8,192 nucleotides of DNA from the NCBI GenBank assembly GCA_934089255.1, contig CAKOJI010000037.1, positions 1 through 8,192 on the forward strand, read 5' to 3'. Below, in pieces: positions 1 through 7,698 of this stretch (the stretch's first letter is position 1; every line of letters begins with the position of its first letter). Origin of the DNA: an uncultured Bacilli bacterium (GTDB lineage: Bacteria > Bacillota_I > Bacilli_A > RF39 > UBA660). A model generated the notes under the pieces. It saw nothing but the letters and a program-made list of their open reading frames with translations. It did no database searches and was not told where the DNA came from. A program made the position numbers and the translations under genes.

Positions 1-75
1 GGTGGGCTGTTAGGGATTCGAACCCTAGACCCACTGATTAAGAGTCAGTTGCTCTACCAACTGAGCTAACAGCCC
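1..75 (-). tRNA. tRNA-Lys (anticodon CTT)
   Basis: Read on the minus strand this folds into a full cloverleaf. The acceptor stem GGGCTGT/ACAGCCC closes positions 75-69 on 10-4. The D-arm carries AGCTCAGTTGGTAGAGC. The anticodon stem ACTGA/TCAGT encloses the loop CTCTTAA with anticodon CTT, which reads the lysine codon AAG. The T-arm is TAGGG-TTCGAAT-CCCTA. The discriminator base is A (position 3), followed by CC at positions 2-1, so a genomically encoded CCA probably continues one base outside the window. Its terminator or any co-transcribed tRNAs would lie to the left and cannot be seen. An anticodon-CTT lysine tRNA is notable in so AT-rich a genome, where AAA is by far the commoner lysine codon. 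Confidence 0.96.
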
Positions 76-94
76 AAATTCGATTACATAAACA

Positions 95-103
95 ATTATA
101 GCA
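95..103 (-). promoter_or_regulatory. Extended -10 promoter of the tRNA-Lys gene
   Basis: On the minus strand the sequence reads TGCTATAAT, a perfect TATAAT with the extended TGn element. It would start transcription near position 88, about a dozen bases before the mature tRNA 5' end at 75. No good -35 hexamer is visible at the usual distance, which fits an extended -10 promoter. Confidence 0.6.
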
Positions 104-161
104 TATATTTTGCAAATTTCTAGTATAAAAGTATATTTTTTATAAAAAAGTTTAAATTTTA

Positions 162-190
162 TTGATAGATAATGTATTTTGATATATAAT
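162..190 (+). promoter_or_regulatory. Sigma-70 promoter of tig
   Basis: TTGATA (162-167) and TATAAT (185-190) are separated by exactly 17 bases. Transcription would start near 197, leaving a leader of about 20 nt that contains the AAGGAG ribosome binding site (204-209). This placement also argues against using the upstream TTG codon at 196 as the gene start. Confidence 0.8.
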
Positions 191-216
191 ACTAGTTGTC
201 AAGAAGGAGAAATTAT

Positions 217-1461
217 ATGAAAAATGTTAAAGAAGTTACAATTGAATTAAAACAAGATGAATGGGATAAAGTTCTAAAAGAAACTTTTAATAAAAAGAAA
301 AAAGATATTGAAATAGATGGCTTTAGAAAAGGTGCTGTAACTTGGGATATCTTTGTTAAAAAAATTGGTATAAGTAGATTATTTGCAGATGCAGCTGATT
401 TGGCTATTAATGAAAAATATGAAGAAGCTTTAAAAGAAGCAGATATAGTTCCAGTTGTTCAACCTACTGTTGATATAACTAAATTAGATGAATCAGGTAT
501 TACTATTTTATATAAATTTATTAGTAAACCTGCTGTTAAGTTAGGTAAATATAAAGATTTAGGAATAAAAAAAGAAACTGCTAAAATAACTAAAAAAGAA
601 ATAGAAGAAGAATTAGAACATTTAAGAGATAAATATGCTGAAATCGTTGTAAAAGAAAACGGAGAAGTTGTAAAAGGTAATACTGCTGTAATTGATTTTA
701 AAGGTGTAGTTGATGGTAAAACTTTAGAAGGTGGAACTGGTGAAAATTATCCACTTGAAATTGGTTCAAATACATTTATACCAGGTTTTGAAGATGCTTT
801 AATAGGTATGAAAGTTGGAGAAACAAAAGATATTAATCTTAAATTCCCAGAAAATTATGTTGAAGATTTAAAAAATAAAGATGTTACATTTACAGTTACT
901 GTTAAAGAAATAAAAGAAAGAATACTTCCAGAAGTAAACGAAGAGTTATTTAAAGATTTAGGATATGAAGATGTTAAAACAAAAGAAGAATTAGAGAATA
1001 AATTAAAAGAACATTTATTAGAACATAAAAATAATGAGATAGAAAATAAATATTTAGATGAAGTTTTAGAAAAAGCAGTTAGCAATATGGAAGTAGAAAT
1101 TAATGATGAAATTACTCATGAAGAAATTCATAGAATGATTAATCAATATAGTGAACAATTAAAAATGCAAGGATTATCTATTGAACAATATTTAGAATTT
1201 ACTAAGTCAACTATGGAAGATTTAGAAAATCAAATGAAAGATGAAGCAGAAAAAAGAGTAAAAGAAAGATATTTATTAGAAGCTATATGCGAAGAAGAAA
1301 AAATTGATGCAACTGATGAAGAAGTAAAAGAAGATATTAAGAGAATTTCTGCAATGTATCAAGTTAGTGAAGATGAGTTCGTTAAAATGATAGGTGATTC
1401 TGAAATGATTAAATATGATGTTAAAATGAGAAAAACATTAGACTTCTTAAAGAACAATTAA
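217..1461 (+). CDS. tig: Trigger factor, ribosome-associated chaperone and peptidyl-prolyl isomerase
   Basis: This gene encodes the chaperone that docks at the ribosome exit tunnel and shields and folds nascent chains (known for the family). The 414-residue product has the family's three parts in order: an N-terminal ribosome-binding domain with the GFRKG signature at residues 35-39, an FKBP-type prolyl isomerase domain (about residues 154-235, with VIDFKG, PLEIGS and FIPGFEDALIGMKVGE), and a long acidic, helical C-terminal chaperone region. Length is close to the usual 420-440. The start at ATG 217 is chosen because AAGGAG ends 7 nt upstream and because the alternative TTG at 196 coincides with the predicted transcription start and would add seven residues unlike the family. 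One oddity is that the signature usually continues to a proline (GFRKGxxP), but here it reads GFRKGAVT, with threonine at residue 42. It appears to be transcribed alone. Confidence 0.95.
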   Translation: MKNVKEVTIELKQDEWDKVLKETFNKKKKDIEIDGFRKGAVTWDIFVKKIGISRLFADAADLAINEKYEEALKEADIVPVVQPTVDITKLDESGITILYKFISKPAVKLGKYKDLGIKKETAKITKKEIEEELEHLRDKYAEIVVKENGEVVKGNTAVIDFKGVVDGKTLEGGTGENYPLEIGSNTFIPGFEDALIGMKVGETKDINLKFPENYVEDLKNKDVTFTVTVKEIKERILPEVNEELFKDLGYEDVKTKEELENKLKEHLLEHKNNEIENKYLDEVLEKAVSNMEVEINDEITHEEIHRMINQYSEQLKMQGLSIEQYLEFTKSTMEDLENQMKDEAEKRVKERYLLEAICEEEKIDATDEEVKEDIKRISAMYQVSEDEFVKMIGDSEMIKYDVKMRKTLDFLKNN

Positions 1462-1476
1462 TTTTGTTCTTTTTTT
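1449..1476 (+). terminator. Intrinsic terminator of tig, overlapping its stop codon
   Basis: AAAGAACAA (1449-1457) pairs perfectly with TTGTTCTTT (1464-1472) around a 6-nt loop, followed by a T-run to 1476. The 5' arm is the last codons of tig, and the TAA stop (1459-1461) lies in the loop. Confidence 0.85.
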
Positions 1477-1477
1477 G

Positions 1478-1506
1478 TTGAATTATTTTTTATAACACTA
1501 TATAAT
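1478..1506 (+). promoter_or_regulatory. Sigma-70 promoter of the lemA-DUF2207 unit
   Basis: TTGAAT (1478-1483) and TATAAT (1501-1506) are separated by 17 bases. The promoter begins directly after the tig terminator. Transcription near 1513 would leave a minimal leader in which AAGGAG (1516-1521) is almost at the 5' end. Confidence 0.75.
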
Positions 1507-1528
1507 TAAAGTAGGAAGGAGATTAGTT

Positions 1529-2080
1529 ATGACAATAGCTATAATAATAGGTGTAATATTATTACTTTTAATTATATGGTATTTCAGTACATATAATAGT
1601 TTAATATCTTTAAGAAATAGGAAGGATGATCAATTTTCTCAAATTGATGTTCAGTTAAAAAGAAGAGCAGATTTAATACCTAATTTAGTTGAAACTGTAA
1701 AAGGTTATGCTAAACATGAAAGTAAAACATTAGAAGATGTAATAAAAGCAAGAAATACTTATGTTACTGCTAAAACTGATGAAGATAAGATAAAAGCATC
1801 AGGAGAAATTACTAATGCTTTAAATAAATTATTTGCCTTATCTGAATCATATCCTGATTTAAAAGCTAATACTAATTTTATGTCATTACAAAATGATTTA
1901 AAAGATACTGAAGATAAAATATCAATGGCTAGACAATTCTATAATGATACTGTATTAACATATAATAATAAAGTAGAAAGTGTTCCATCAAATATTGTTG
2001 CAAATATGGGTGGATTTAAAAAAGGAGAATTTTTTCAAATAGATGAATCAGAAAAAGAAGCTCCAACAGTTAAATTTTAA
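1529..2080 (+). CDS. lemA: LemA family membrane protein
   Basis: The 183-residue product is a typical full-length LemA protein. It has one N-terminal membrane segment (about residues 3-20) followed by a long helical domain facing one side of the membrane. Family hallmarks visible here are the block QIDVQLKRRADLIPNLVETV (about residues 38-57) continuing to GYAKHE, the ALSESYPDLKAN stretch, the DTEDKISMARQFYND block and the C-terminal GGFKKGEFFQI. The start is fixed by AAGGAG (1516-1521) 7 nt before ATG. Its biochemical role is not established for the family; it is usually linked to envelope or stress functions. The next gene encodes a DUF2207 protein, and this pairing recurs in other bacteria, so the two products probably act together at the membrane (inference). 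Confidence 0.93.
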   Translation: MTIAIIIGVILLLLIIWYFSTYNSLISLRNRKDDQFSQIDVQLKRRADLIPNLVETVKGYAKHESKTLEDVIKARNTYVTAKTDEDKIKASGEITNALNKLFALSESYPDLKANTNFMSLQNDLKDTEDKISMARQFYNDTVLTYNNKVESVPSNIVANMGGFKKGEFFQIDESEKEAPTVKF

Positions 2081-2081
2081 T

Positions 2082-2104
2082 AGGGCTTTATAAGTCCTTT
2101 TTTT
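2082..2104 (+). terminator. Short hairpin plus T-run between lemA and the DUF2207 gene
   Basis: AGGGCTT (2082-2088) pairs with AAGTCCT (2092-2098), including one G-U pair, around a 3-nt loop, and is followed by seven T. It begins right after the lemA stop. No promoter is visible between it and the next gene's ribosome binding site (AGGAGA, 2105-2110), so it probably acts as a partial terminator that lowers downstream expression. Confidence 0.6.
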
Positions 2105-2116
2105 AGGAGAAAATAT

Positions 2117-3952
2117 ATGAAAAAAAGTGTGATAGTTTTAATAATATTATGTATAATGTTGCCATTACAAGTTTTTGCAGTTAGTAATGTAGATTTTAAA
2201 ATAAATAAATATACAGTAGACGCTAATGTAAAAGAAAATGGTGATGTTGATGTATGTGAATATATGTTATTACATGGAAGTTATAATGGATATGTAAGAG
2301 ATATTTTCTATAAAGATGGTGAAAGTGATTATGTACCAAGTGATTTAACCAATTTAAAAGTTTATTTATTAGATACAAACAACTTTAGTAAATCAAGTGA
2401 ATTTACTTTAGTAAATAGTGCTGATAAAGGTGATAAATTAAAATATACAGTTACTAATAAATCTAATGGACCTACAGTTACTATGTTTAATGAAAATATA
2501 AGTGGGGATTCTGGATTTGTAGTATGTTATACTTTAAAAGATTTAGTTTTAGTACATAATGATGTAGCAGAACTATATTATAATTTTATTCCTAGTGGAT
2601 TTGAAGAAACTATTAGAGACGTAACTGTTAATGTTAAATTACCTAGGATAGATGATACATTAAGAGTATGGGCACATGGTGCAATATATGGAGATGTAAA
2701 AAAAATAAATAATGATAATTATTCTTATTTAAATGCAACTATTGGTACTATATATCCTGGTGAAGTTTTAAATGTAAGGATGACTTTTGATAAGAATATT
2801 GTTAATGGAAGTACTAGAATTACTAATAAAGATGCATTAGATGAAATAATTTCTAGTGAAACTAAACTTGCTAATGAAGCAAATGAGTTAAGAAAAAATG
2901 CAAAGAAAAAAGATTATATTGGACATATTTTGTTTTACATGTATATTGCATTTATTGTTTTATACTTTATATATATTTATAAAAATTATGATAAAGAATA
3001 TAAAACTGACTTTGATATGGAATACTATAGAGATTTTCCTAATGAGTATGGACCTGAAATAGTAGAGTATTTAATAAAGAAAAGAGTTACAACTGATGCT
3101 TATTCTGCTGGTATATTAAATATGATATATAAAAAGTGTTTTACTTTAGAACAAACACTTGATAAAAAAGATTATATTTTAACAAAAAAGGATGAATTTA
3201 CTAATCCGTTAACTGAATTAGAAGCAGATATTATGGAATATTTAATTAATGAAATTGGTGATGGAAAAAGTGTTAAATTATCTGAAATAAAAAAATATGG
3301 TAAGAAAGAAAGTACTGCAAGAGACTTTTTAAATCATTTTAATAAATGGAAATCTAATGTAATACGTAGTGCAGAAAATTATAATTTCTATGAGAAAAAG
3401 AGTAAAGCAATGCCTATTATAATACTTATACTTACTACTTTAGTATTTATGTTTTTAAGTATGATGTTAGATGAATACTTATATGCTTTTGAATTAATAC
3501 TTATATTTATTACTTTGATTTATGTGGTATGTGCTAAAAGAAAATCAGAATTTGGTATATTGGAATATAAAAAATGGATGTCTTTTAAAAAGTTCTTAGT
3601 AGATTTTGGTAGATTTGATGAAAAAGAATTACCAGAAATTATCTTATGGGAAAAATATTTAGTATATGCAACTATTTTTGGAGTTGCAAGACAACTAGAA
3701 AAAACTATGAAAATAAAAATTGAAGCAATGGAAAATGTTGATACTAATATGACTGATATATTATGGTATAATCATATGATTAGTAATGACTTTAATAGAG
3801 CAATGAATGAAACAATTAATCATGCTTATTCAGTTGCTAATTCCACTATTGCAGCGAGCAATATGTCTAGTGGAAGTGGATCTGGTGGAGGATTCTCTGG
3901 TGGTGGAGGATTCTCTGGCGGAGGTGGCGGTGGCGGAGGCCACGGCTTCTAA
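2117..3952 (+). CDS. DUF2207 domain membrane protein with glycine-rich tail
   Basis: The 611-residue product starts with a clear signal peptide (lysines, a hydrophobic core, and a likely cut after VFA near residue 21). An extracytoplasmic beta-rich DUF2207-type region follows to about residue 260. One membrane segment lies at about 269-287, a cytoplasmic stretch of about 140 residues comes next, and a pair of membrane segments lies at about 431-451 and 454-473. A second soluble part ends in a glycine-serine-phenylalanine tail (about residues 585-611, repeated GGGFSGG then polyglycine and HGF). This order of domains and the glycine tail are characteristic of the family, whose exact function is unknown. 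AGGAG sits 7 nt before ATG. Downstream of lemA, it is likely its functional partner. The last 45 bases are unusually GC-rich, with GGC codons hardly used elsewhere in the window. Confidence 0.88.
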   Translation: MKKSVIVLIILCIMLPLQVFAVSNVDFKINKYTVDANVKENGDVDVCEYMLLHGSYNGYVRDIFYKDGESDYVPSDLTNLKVYLLDTNNFSKSSEFTLVNSADKGDKLKYTVTNKSNGPTVTMFNENISGDSGFVVCYTLKDLVLVHNDVAELYYNFIPSGFEETIRDVTVNVKLPRIDDTLRVWAHGAIYGDVKKINNDNYSYLNATIGTIYPGEVLNVRMTFDKNIVNGSTRITNKDALDEIISSETKLANEANELRKNAKKKDYIGHILFYMYIAFIVLYFIYIYKNYDKEYKTDFDMEYYRDFPNEYGPEIVEYLIKKRVTTDAYSAGILNMIYKKCFTLEQTLDKKDYILTKKDEFTNPLTELEADIMEYLINEIGDGKSVKLSEIKKYGKKESTARDFLNHFNKWKSNVIRSAENYNFYEKKSKAMPIIILILTTLVFMFLSMMLDEYLYAFELILIFITLIYVVCAKRKSEFGILEYKKWMSFKKFLVDFGRFDEKELPEIILWEKYLVYATIFGVARQLEKTMKIKIEAMENVDTNMTDILWYNHMISNDFNRAMNETINHAYSVANSTIAASNMSSGSGSGGGFSGGGGFSGGGGGGGGHGF

Positions 3953-3961
3953 AAAAATCTT

Positions 3962-3995
3962 AGAGCGAGAATCTATTGATTTTCCTCTTTTTTTT
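3962..3995 (+). terminator. Intrinsic terminator of the lemA-DUF2207 unit
   Basis: AGAG plus GAGAATC (3962-3973, with one bulged C at 3966) pairs with GATTTTC plus CTCT (3978-3988, one G-U pair) around a TATT loop, followed by eight T (3988-3995). It lies 10 bases after the stop codon. Confidence 0.8.
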
Positions 3996-3996
3996 G

Positions 3997-4024
3997 TTGC
4001 AAAATTTAAAAAAATTGATAAAAT
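3997..4024 (+). promoter_or_regulatory. Possible promoter of the dnaG-rpoD-trmK operon
   Basis: TTGCAA (3997-4002) and TAAAAT (4019-4024) are 16 bases apart, each close to consensus. The leader would be about 75 nt. A second, weaker candidate is the extended element TGTAATAAT (4077-4085), which lacks a -35 and would start just before the ribosome binding site. The AT-richness makes either call uncertain. Confidence 0.4.
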
Positions 4025-4038
4025 ATACATTAAATTTA

Positions 4039-4068
4039 GGAAATTTGCAGAAAAAAAAAGGAAATTTG
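4039..4068 (+). repeat. Direct repeat GGAAATTTG in the dnaG leader
   Basis: GGAAATTTG occurs at 4039-4047 and again at 4060-4068, a spacing of 21 bases (two helical turns), separated by an A-rich run. Placed between the candidate promoter and dnaG, the pair could be a protein-binding site, but low-complexity sequence could also produce it. Confidence 0.4.
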
Positions 4069-4106
4069 TAACTTTATGTAATAATTATATATTAGGAGGG
4101 ACAAAT

Positions 4107-5831
4107 ATGGCTAATCTATCAAATGAAGAGTTAAATAGAATTAGAACTAGTGTAAATATAGTTGATGTTATTGGTTCTAACATAAATCTTCTAAAAAAGG
4201 GTAAAAATTATTTTGGTATTTGTCCTTTTCATGATGATCACACACCAAGCATGAGTGTAAGTGAAGAAAGACAAATATATACTTGCTTTGTTTGTGGCGC
4301 TACTGGTAATGTTTTTTCATTTTTAAGAGATTATGAAAACATAAGTTTTATGGAAGCAGTTAACAAGGTAGCAAACATGTCTGGTATTAAAATAGATAAT
4401 AGAATTAATATTGTTAAAAGATATGATAAAGAATATAAAATATATGATTTAGCTCTTAAATTTTATAAAAATAATTTAAAAAGCGAAAATGGAAAAAAAG
4501 CAAAGATTTACTTACATAATAGGGGAATAACTGATGATATAATAAATGAATTTGATATTGGAGTATCATTTAATGATAATAATTTAAGTAAATTATTGAT
4601 AAGTAAAAATTATAGTGAAAAAATGTTAGTTGATATAGGTATATCAAATGTAAAAGATGAAGTATTTGATATATTTAGAAACAGAATAATGTTTCCCATA
4701 CACGATCCAAATGGTAACCCAGTTGCTTTTAGTGCTAGAATATATAATAATGAAGTTGAAAGTAAATATATAAATACTAAAGAAACTTATATATTTAAAA
4801 AAGGTGAGATTCTTTTTAATTATCATAGAGCAAGAATAGATGCAAAAAAGAAGAAAAGTTTAATTTTATGTGAAGGACAAATGGACGCTATTAGAATATT
4901 TAGTAGTGGTGTAAAAAATGTAGTTGCAACTATGGGAACTGCTTTAACAAAAGAACATATAAAATTAATAAAAAAATTAAATTGTAAAGTCATACTTAAT
5001 ATGGATAGTGATAAAGCGGGAATAAATGCTGCTAAAATTAATGGTGATTTACTTAAACAAAATGATATAGACGTTTATGTTGTAACATTAAGTGGTGCAA
5101 AAGATCCTGATGAATATATATTAAAATACGGTATAGAATCTTATAAAAATGTTATTGAACACGCTATTAAATTATTTGATTTTAAAATTAATACATTTAA
5201 ACAAGACAAAAACTTAAATAATATTGATGAATTAAATAATTATGTAAATAGTGTAATAGATGAATTAAATAAAACAGATGATGATATATTAAAGAATATT
5301 ACTATTAATAAATTGAGTGAAGATTATAAATTAGATAAAGATTTATTATTAAGTAAGTTAATAAAAAAAGAAGAACCAATAAAAGAAATAAAAATAGAAA
5401 AAGTAAAAAAAATACAAAAACAAAATATTAAAGCAGTAGAAGAAATATTATACTATATGATGAATAATGTTAAATATGCTAAAATATTTACTAAAGAATT
5501 AAATTATATTCCAGATAAATTATATTTTGATATTGAAAAAGATATTCAAGCGTATATAATACTTAATAATACTATTAATTTAGCAGATTTTATTAGTTAT
5601 GAAGTTAATAATGGTAAAGAAAAGATTATAAATAGTATTGTAAGTGCTCACAATAATGATATAGAGATGAATGAAGAAGAATTTAAAAACTATATTAAAA
5701 TAGTTGATAAATGGATTAAAGAGAGTAAAATAAATGATCTAAAAATTGAACTAAAAAAAGTTAGTGATATAAATAGAAAAAAAGAAATAATGGATATGAT
5801 TACCAAAATTAAAAGAGGGAGTGAAGTATAA
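4107..5831 (+). CDS. dnaG: DNA primase
   Basis: DnaG makes the RNA primers for Okazaki fragments and works with the replicative helicase at the fork (known). The 574-residue product has the CHC2 zinc-binding domain at its N-terminus, with Cys39, His42, Cys60 and Cys63 in CPFH and CFVC, then the catalytic core with its TOPRIM fold. There the metal-binding acids are Glu256 (in EGQMD) and Asp300/Asp302 (in MDSDKAG), spaced 44 apart as in well-studied primases. The remaining lysine- and asparagine-rich C-terminal third is the expected helicase-binding region and is poorly conserved. The start at ATG 4107 follows AGGAGG (4094-4099) by 7 nt; the reading frame is open for 300 bases further upstream, but that extension runs through the terminator and the end of the previous gene and is not coding. 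The stop overlaps the rpoD start by one base (TAATG). Confidence 0.95.
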   Translation: MANLSNEELNRIRTSVNIVDVIGSNINLLKKGKNYFGICPFHDDHTPSMSVSEERQIYTCFVCGATGNVFSFLRDYENISFMEAVNKVANMSGIKIDNRINIVKRYDKEYKIYDLALKFYKNNLKSENGKKAKIYLHNRGITDDIINEFDIGVSFNDNNLSKLLISKNYSEKMLVDIGISNVKDEVFDIFRNRIMFPIHDPNGNPVAFSARIYNNEVESKYINTKETYIFKKGEILFNYHRARIDAKKKKSLILCEGQMDAIRIFSSGVKNVVATMGTALTKEHIKLIKKLNCKVILNMDSDKAGINAAKINGDLLKQNDIDVYVVTLSGAKDPDEYILKYGIESYKNVIEHAIKLFDFKINTFKQDKNLNNIDELNNYVNSVIDELNKTDDDILKNITINKLSEDYKLDKDLLLSKLIKKEEPIKEIKIEKVKKIQKQNIKAVEEILYYMMNNVKYAKIFTKELNYIPDKLYFDIEKDIQAYIILNNTINLADFISYEVNNGKEKIINSIVSAHNNDIEMNEEEFKNYIKIVDKWIKESKINDLKIELKKVSDINRKKEIMDMITKIKRGSEV

Positions 5832-6928
5832 TGGTAAATAAAATAAAAACTATAGAAGAAAGAGAAAATGAATTAATTAAGATAGGTAAGGAAAAAGGAT
5901 ATATTACTTATGAAAAATTAGCCGAAGCTTTAAAAGGATTAGAAATAGATAGTGATACATTAGATGATTTATATACAAAATTAATAAATAATGGTATAGA
6001 AGTTATTGCAAGTGAAGATGAAGATGTTGATACGTCTGCAAGAAAAAATAGTAATGAAGTGGAAATATTAAGTGATGAAGATATTACTAAGGATGTTAAT
6101 ATTAATGATCCAGTAAGAATGTATTTAAAGGAAATAGGTAAAATAAGTTTACTTAGTACTGAAGAAGAAATGGAATTAAGTATAAAAGTTGCAAATGGTG
6201 ATGAAGAGGCAGCCGCACTACTTGCAGAATCTAATTTACGTTTAGTAGTTTCAATTGCAAAAAGATATGTAGGTAGAGGATTATTATTTCTAGATTTAAT
6301 TCAAGAAGGTAATATAGGGTTAATGAAAGCTGTTGAAAAATTTGATTATGATAAAGGTTATAAATTTTCTACATACGCTACTTGGTGGATTAGACAAGCA
6401 ATTACAAGAGCATTAGCAGATCAAGCTAGAACTATTCGTGTTCCAGTTCATATGGTTGAAACTATTAATAAAATGTCAAGAATTCAAAGACAAATGACTC
6501 TAGAATTAAATCGTGAACCAAGCGAAGAAGAAATAGCAGAGAGAATGGAAATTCCAGTAGAAAAAGTTAGAGAAGTTATAAAGATTAGTCAAGATCCAGT
6601 TTCTCTTGAAACTCCTATTGGAGAAGAAGATGATTCACATTTAGGTGATTTTATAAAAGATGAAAGTAGTTTAAGTCCAGAAGAATATGCTACTAACGAA
6701 ATATTAAAAGAAGAAATAAGAAGTGTTTTATCTACTTTACAACCAAGAGAACAACAAGTATTAGAATTAAGATTTGGTCTTATAGATGGAACTTGTTATA
6801 CATTAGAAGAAGTTGGTAAAAGATTTAATGTAACTCGTGAAAGAATTAGACAAATTGAAGCAAAGGCTTTAAGAAAATTAAGACATCCATCTCGTGCTAA
6901 AAAACTTAAAGATTTTATGAATGATTAA
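5831..6928 (+). CDS. rpoD: Housekeeping RNA polymerase sigma-70 factor
   Basis: This is the primary sigma factor (RpoD/SigA), which directs RNA polymerase to TTGACA/TATAAT promoters like those seen in this window. The 365-residue product has a short region 1.1 (about residues 5-55), region 1.2 starting at DPVRMYLKEIG (93-103), region 2 (about 133-195) with ESNLRLVVSIAKRY, DLIQEGNIGLMKAVEKFDY and FSTYATWWIRQAI, region 3 beginning RTIRVPVHMVETINK, and region 4 (about 302-365) with PREQQVLELRFGL, TLEEVGKRFNVTRERIRQIE and the terminal HPSRAKKLKDF. Region 2.4 and region 4.2 look canonical, so standard promoter recognition is expected. Length matches SigA of Firmicutes. It is translationally coupled to dnaG (stop and start share a base, with GAGGGAG at 5815-5821 inside the dnaG end). 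Confidence 0.97.
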   Translation: MVNKIKTIEERENELIKIGKEKGYITYEKLAEALKGLEIDSDTLDDLYTKLINNGIEVIASEDEDVDTSARKNSNEVEILSDEDITKDVNINDPVRMYLKEIGKISLLSTEEEMELSIKVANGDEEAAALLAESNLRLVVSIAKRYVGRGLLFLDLIQEGNIGLMKAVEKFDYDKGYKFSTYATWWIRQAITRALADQARTIRVPVHMVETINKMSRIQRQMTLELNREPSEEEIAERMEIPVEKVREVIKISQDPVSLETPIGEEDDSHLGDFIKDESSLSPEEYATNEILKEEIRSVLSTLQPREQQVLELRFGLIDGTCYTLEEVGKRFNVTRERIRQIEAKALRKLRHPSRAKKLKDFMND

Positions 6929-7574
6929 TATGATAGATGATAGATTAAAATCTTTAATAAAATATATTAATTCAGAAGATTTAGTAATTGATATAGGTTG
7001 TGATCACGCATTAATTGATATTTATTTAATAAAAAATAATATATTAAATAATATAATTATTAGTGATATTTCAATAAATGCATTAAATCAAGGAATTTTA
7101 AATATAAAAAAAAATAAACTAGATAATAAAATTGATGCTAGGTGTGGAAACGGCTTAGAAGTATTAAATGAATTTGATAATATAAATACTATTCTTATAT
7201 CGGGTATGGGTACAAATACTATATTAAAAATACTTGATAATAAATATTTAAATAAAATAAATAAGTTAATTATTCAATCTAATAAAGACTATTATCTCTT
7301 ACGAAAAGAAATTACTAAATTAGGTTTTATGATTAGTGATGAAGAAGTAATTGTTTCTAATAATAAGATGTATATTAATATTGTATTTATTAGAGGTAAT
7401 AAAAAGTATACTGATATAGAATTAAAATATGGAATAAGTAATATGAAAAATAAAAAAATATATTATGAGTATTTAATAAATAAATATCAAAATATATTAT
7501 TATCAATACAAGATAAAGATAAATATACTGAATTACAAAATGAAATTAATATTTTAATGGAATTAATGAAATAG
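6921..7574 (+). CDS. trmK: tRNA (adenine(22)-N1)-methyltransferase TrmK
   Basis: TrmK methylates N1 of adenine 22 in the D-arm of several tRNAs using S-adenosylmethionine (known for the Bacillus homologue). The 217-residue product shows the class I methyltransferase glycine motif VIDIGCDHALIDIYL (about residues 22-36), where TrmK proteins typically have IGSDHAYLP, then ISGMG at residues 93-97 and IIQSNKDYYLLRKEI, matching the family's IAGMG and LQPN-type blocks. Its place directly after rpoD is the usual one in Firmicutes. Two starts are possible: ATG 6921, overlapping the end of rpoD by 8 bases, or ATG 6930, just after the rpoD stop; neither has a clear Shine-Dalgarno site, so translation probably depends on coupling to rpoD. 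In many Firmicutes a Nif3-like gene follows; here a terminator does. The gene is very rich in isoleucine and asparagine, reflecting base composition. Confidence 0.88.
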   Translation: MINMIDDRLKSLIKYINSEDLVIDIGCDHALIDIYLIKNNILNNIIISDISINALNQGILNIKKNKLDNKIDARCGNGLEVLNEFDNINTILISGMGTNTILKILDNKYLNKINKLIIQSNKDYYLLRKEITKLGFMISDEEVIVSNNKMYINIVFIRGNKKYTDIELKYGISNMKNKKIYYEYLINKYQNILLSIQDKDKYTELQNEINILMELMK

Positions 7575-7596
7575 TTTAAAAAATTATTTCTTTTTT
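7568..7596 (+). terminator. Intrinsic terminator of the dnaG-rpoD-trmK operon
   Basis: GAAATAGTTT (7568-7577) pairs with AAATTATTTC (7581-7590), one G-U pair, around an AAA loop, followed by six T (7591-7596). The trmK stop codon TAG (7572-7574) is inside the 5' arm. The stem is AT-rich, so strength is uncertain. Confidence 0.75.
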
Positions 7597-7604
7597 ATAC
7601 AATA

Positions 7605-7637
7605 TTCGACAATTTATGTATAAGAGTATGCTAATAT
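7605..7637 (+). promoter_or_regulatory. Possible promoter of the small-peptide / structured RNA unit
   Basis: TGCTAATAT (7629-7637) resembles an extended -10 element and would place the transcription start at about 7644-7645, exactly where the left inverted arm begins. A TTCGACA (7605-7611) resembles a -35 but is a little too far upstream (about 20 bases). Suggested mostly by that coincidence of positions. Confidence 0.3.
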
Positions 7638-7698
7638 AACAAACTAGAACATTTAAAGTTTAGTGTCTACCTATCTATTTAATAGAAAGGGTTAAGTT

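Noticed and set aside
196..216. TTG start adding seven residues to trigger factor
   Set aside because: It coincides with the predicted transcription start, has no ribosome binding site, and ATG 217 has a well-placed AAGGAG.
855..1085. Minus-strand open frame inside tig
   Set aside because: It is a low-complexity serine/phenylalanine-rich shadow of the tig coding sequence.
3830..4030. Minus-strand open frame over the glycine-rich tail
   Set aside because: It is a serine/threonine/arginine-rich mirror of the repeat-coding strand, with no similarity to known proteins.
3807..4106. Upstream in-frame extension of dnaG by 100 codons
   Set aside because: It runs through the end of the DUF2207 gene and its terminator, has no primase similarity, and a strong ribosome binding site precedes ATG 4107.
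4644..4826. Minus-strand open frame inside dnaG
   Set aside because: It overlaps conserved primase coding sequence and reflects AT-rich composition only.
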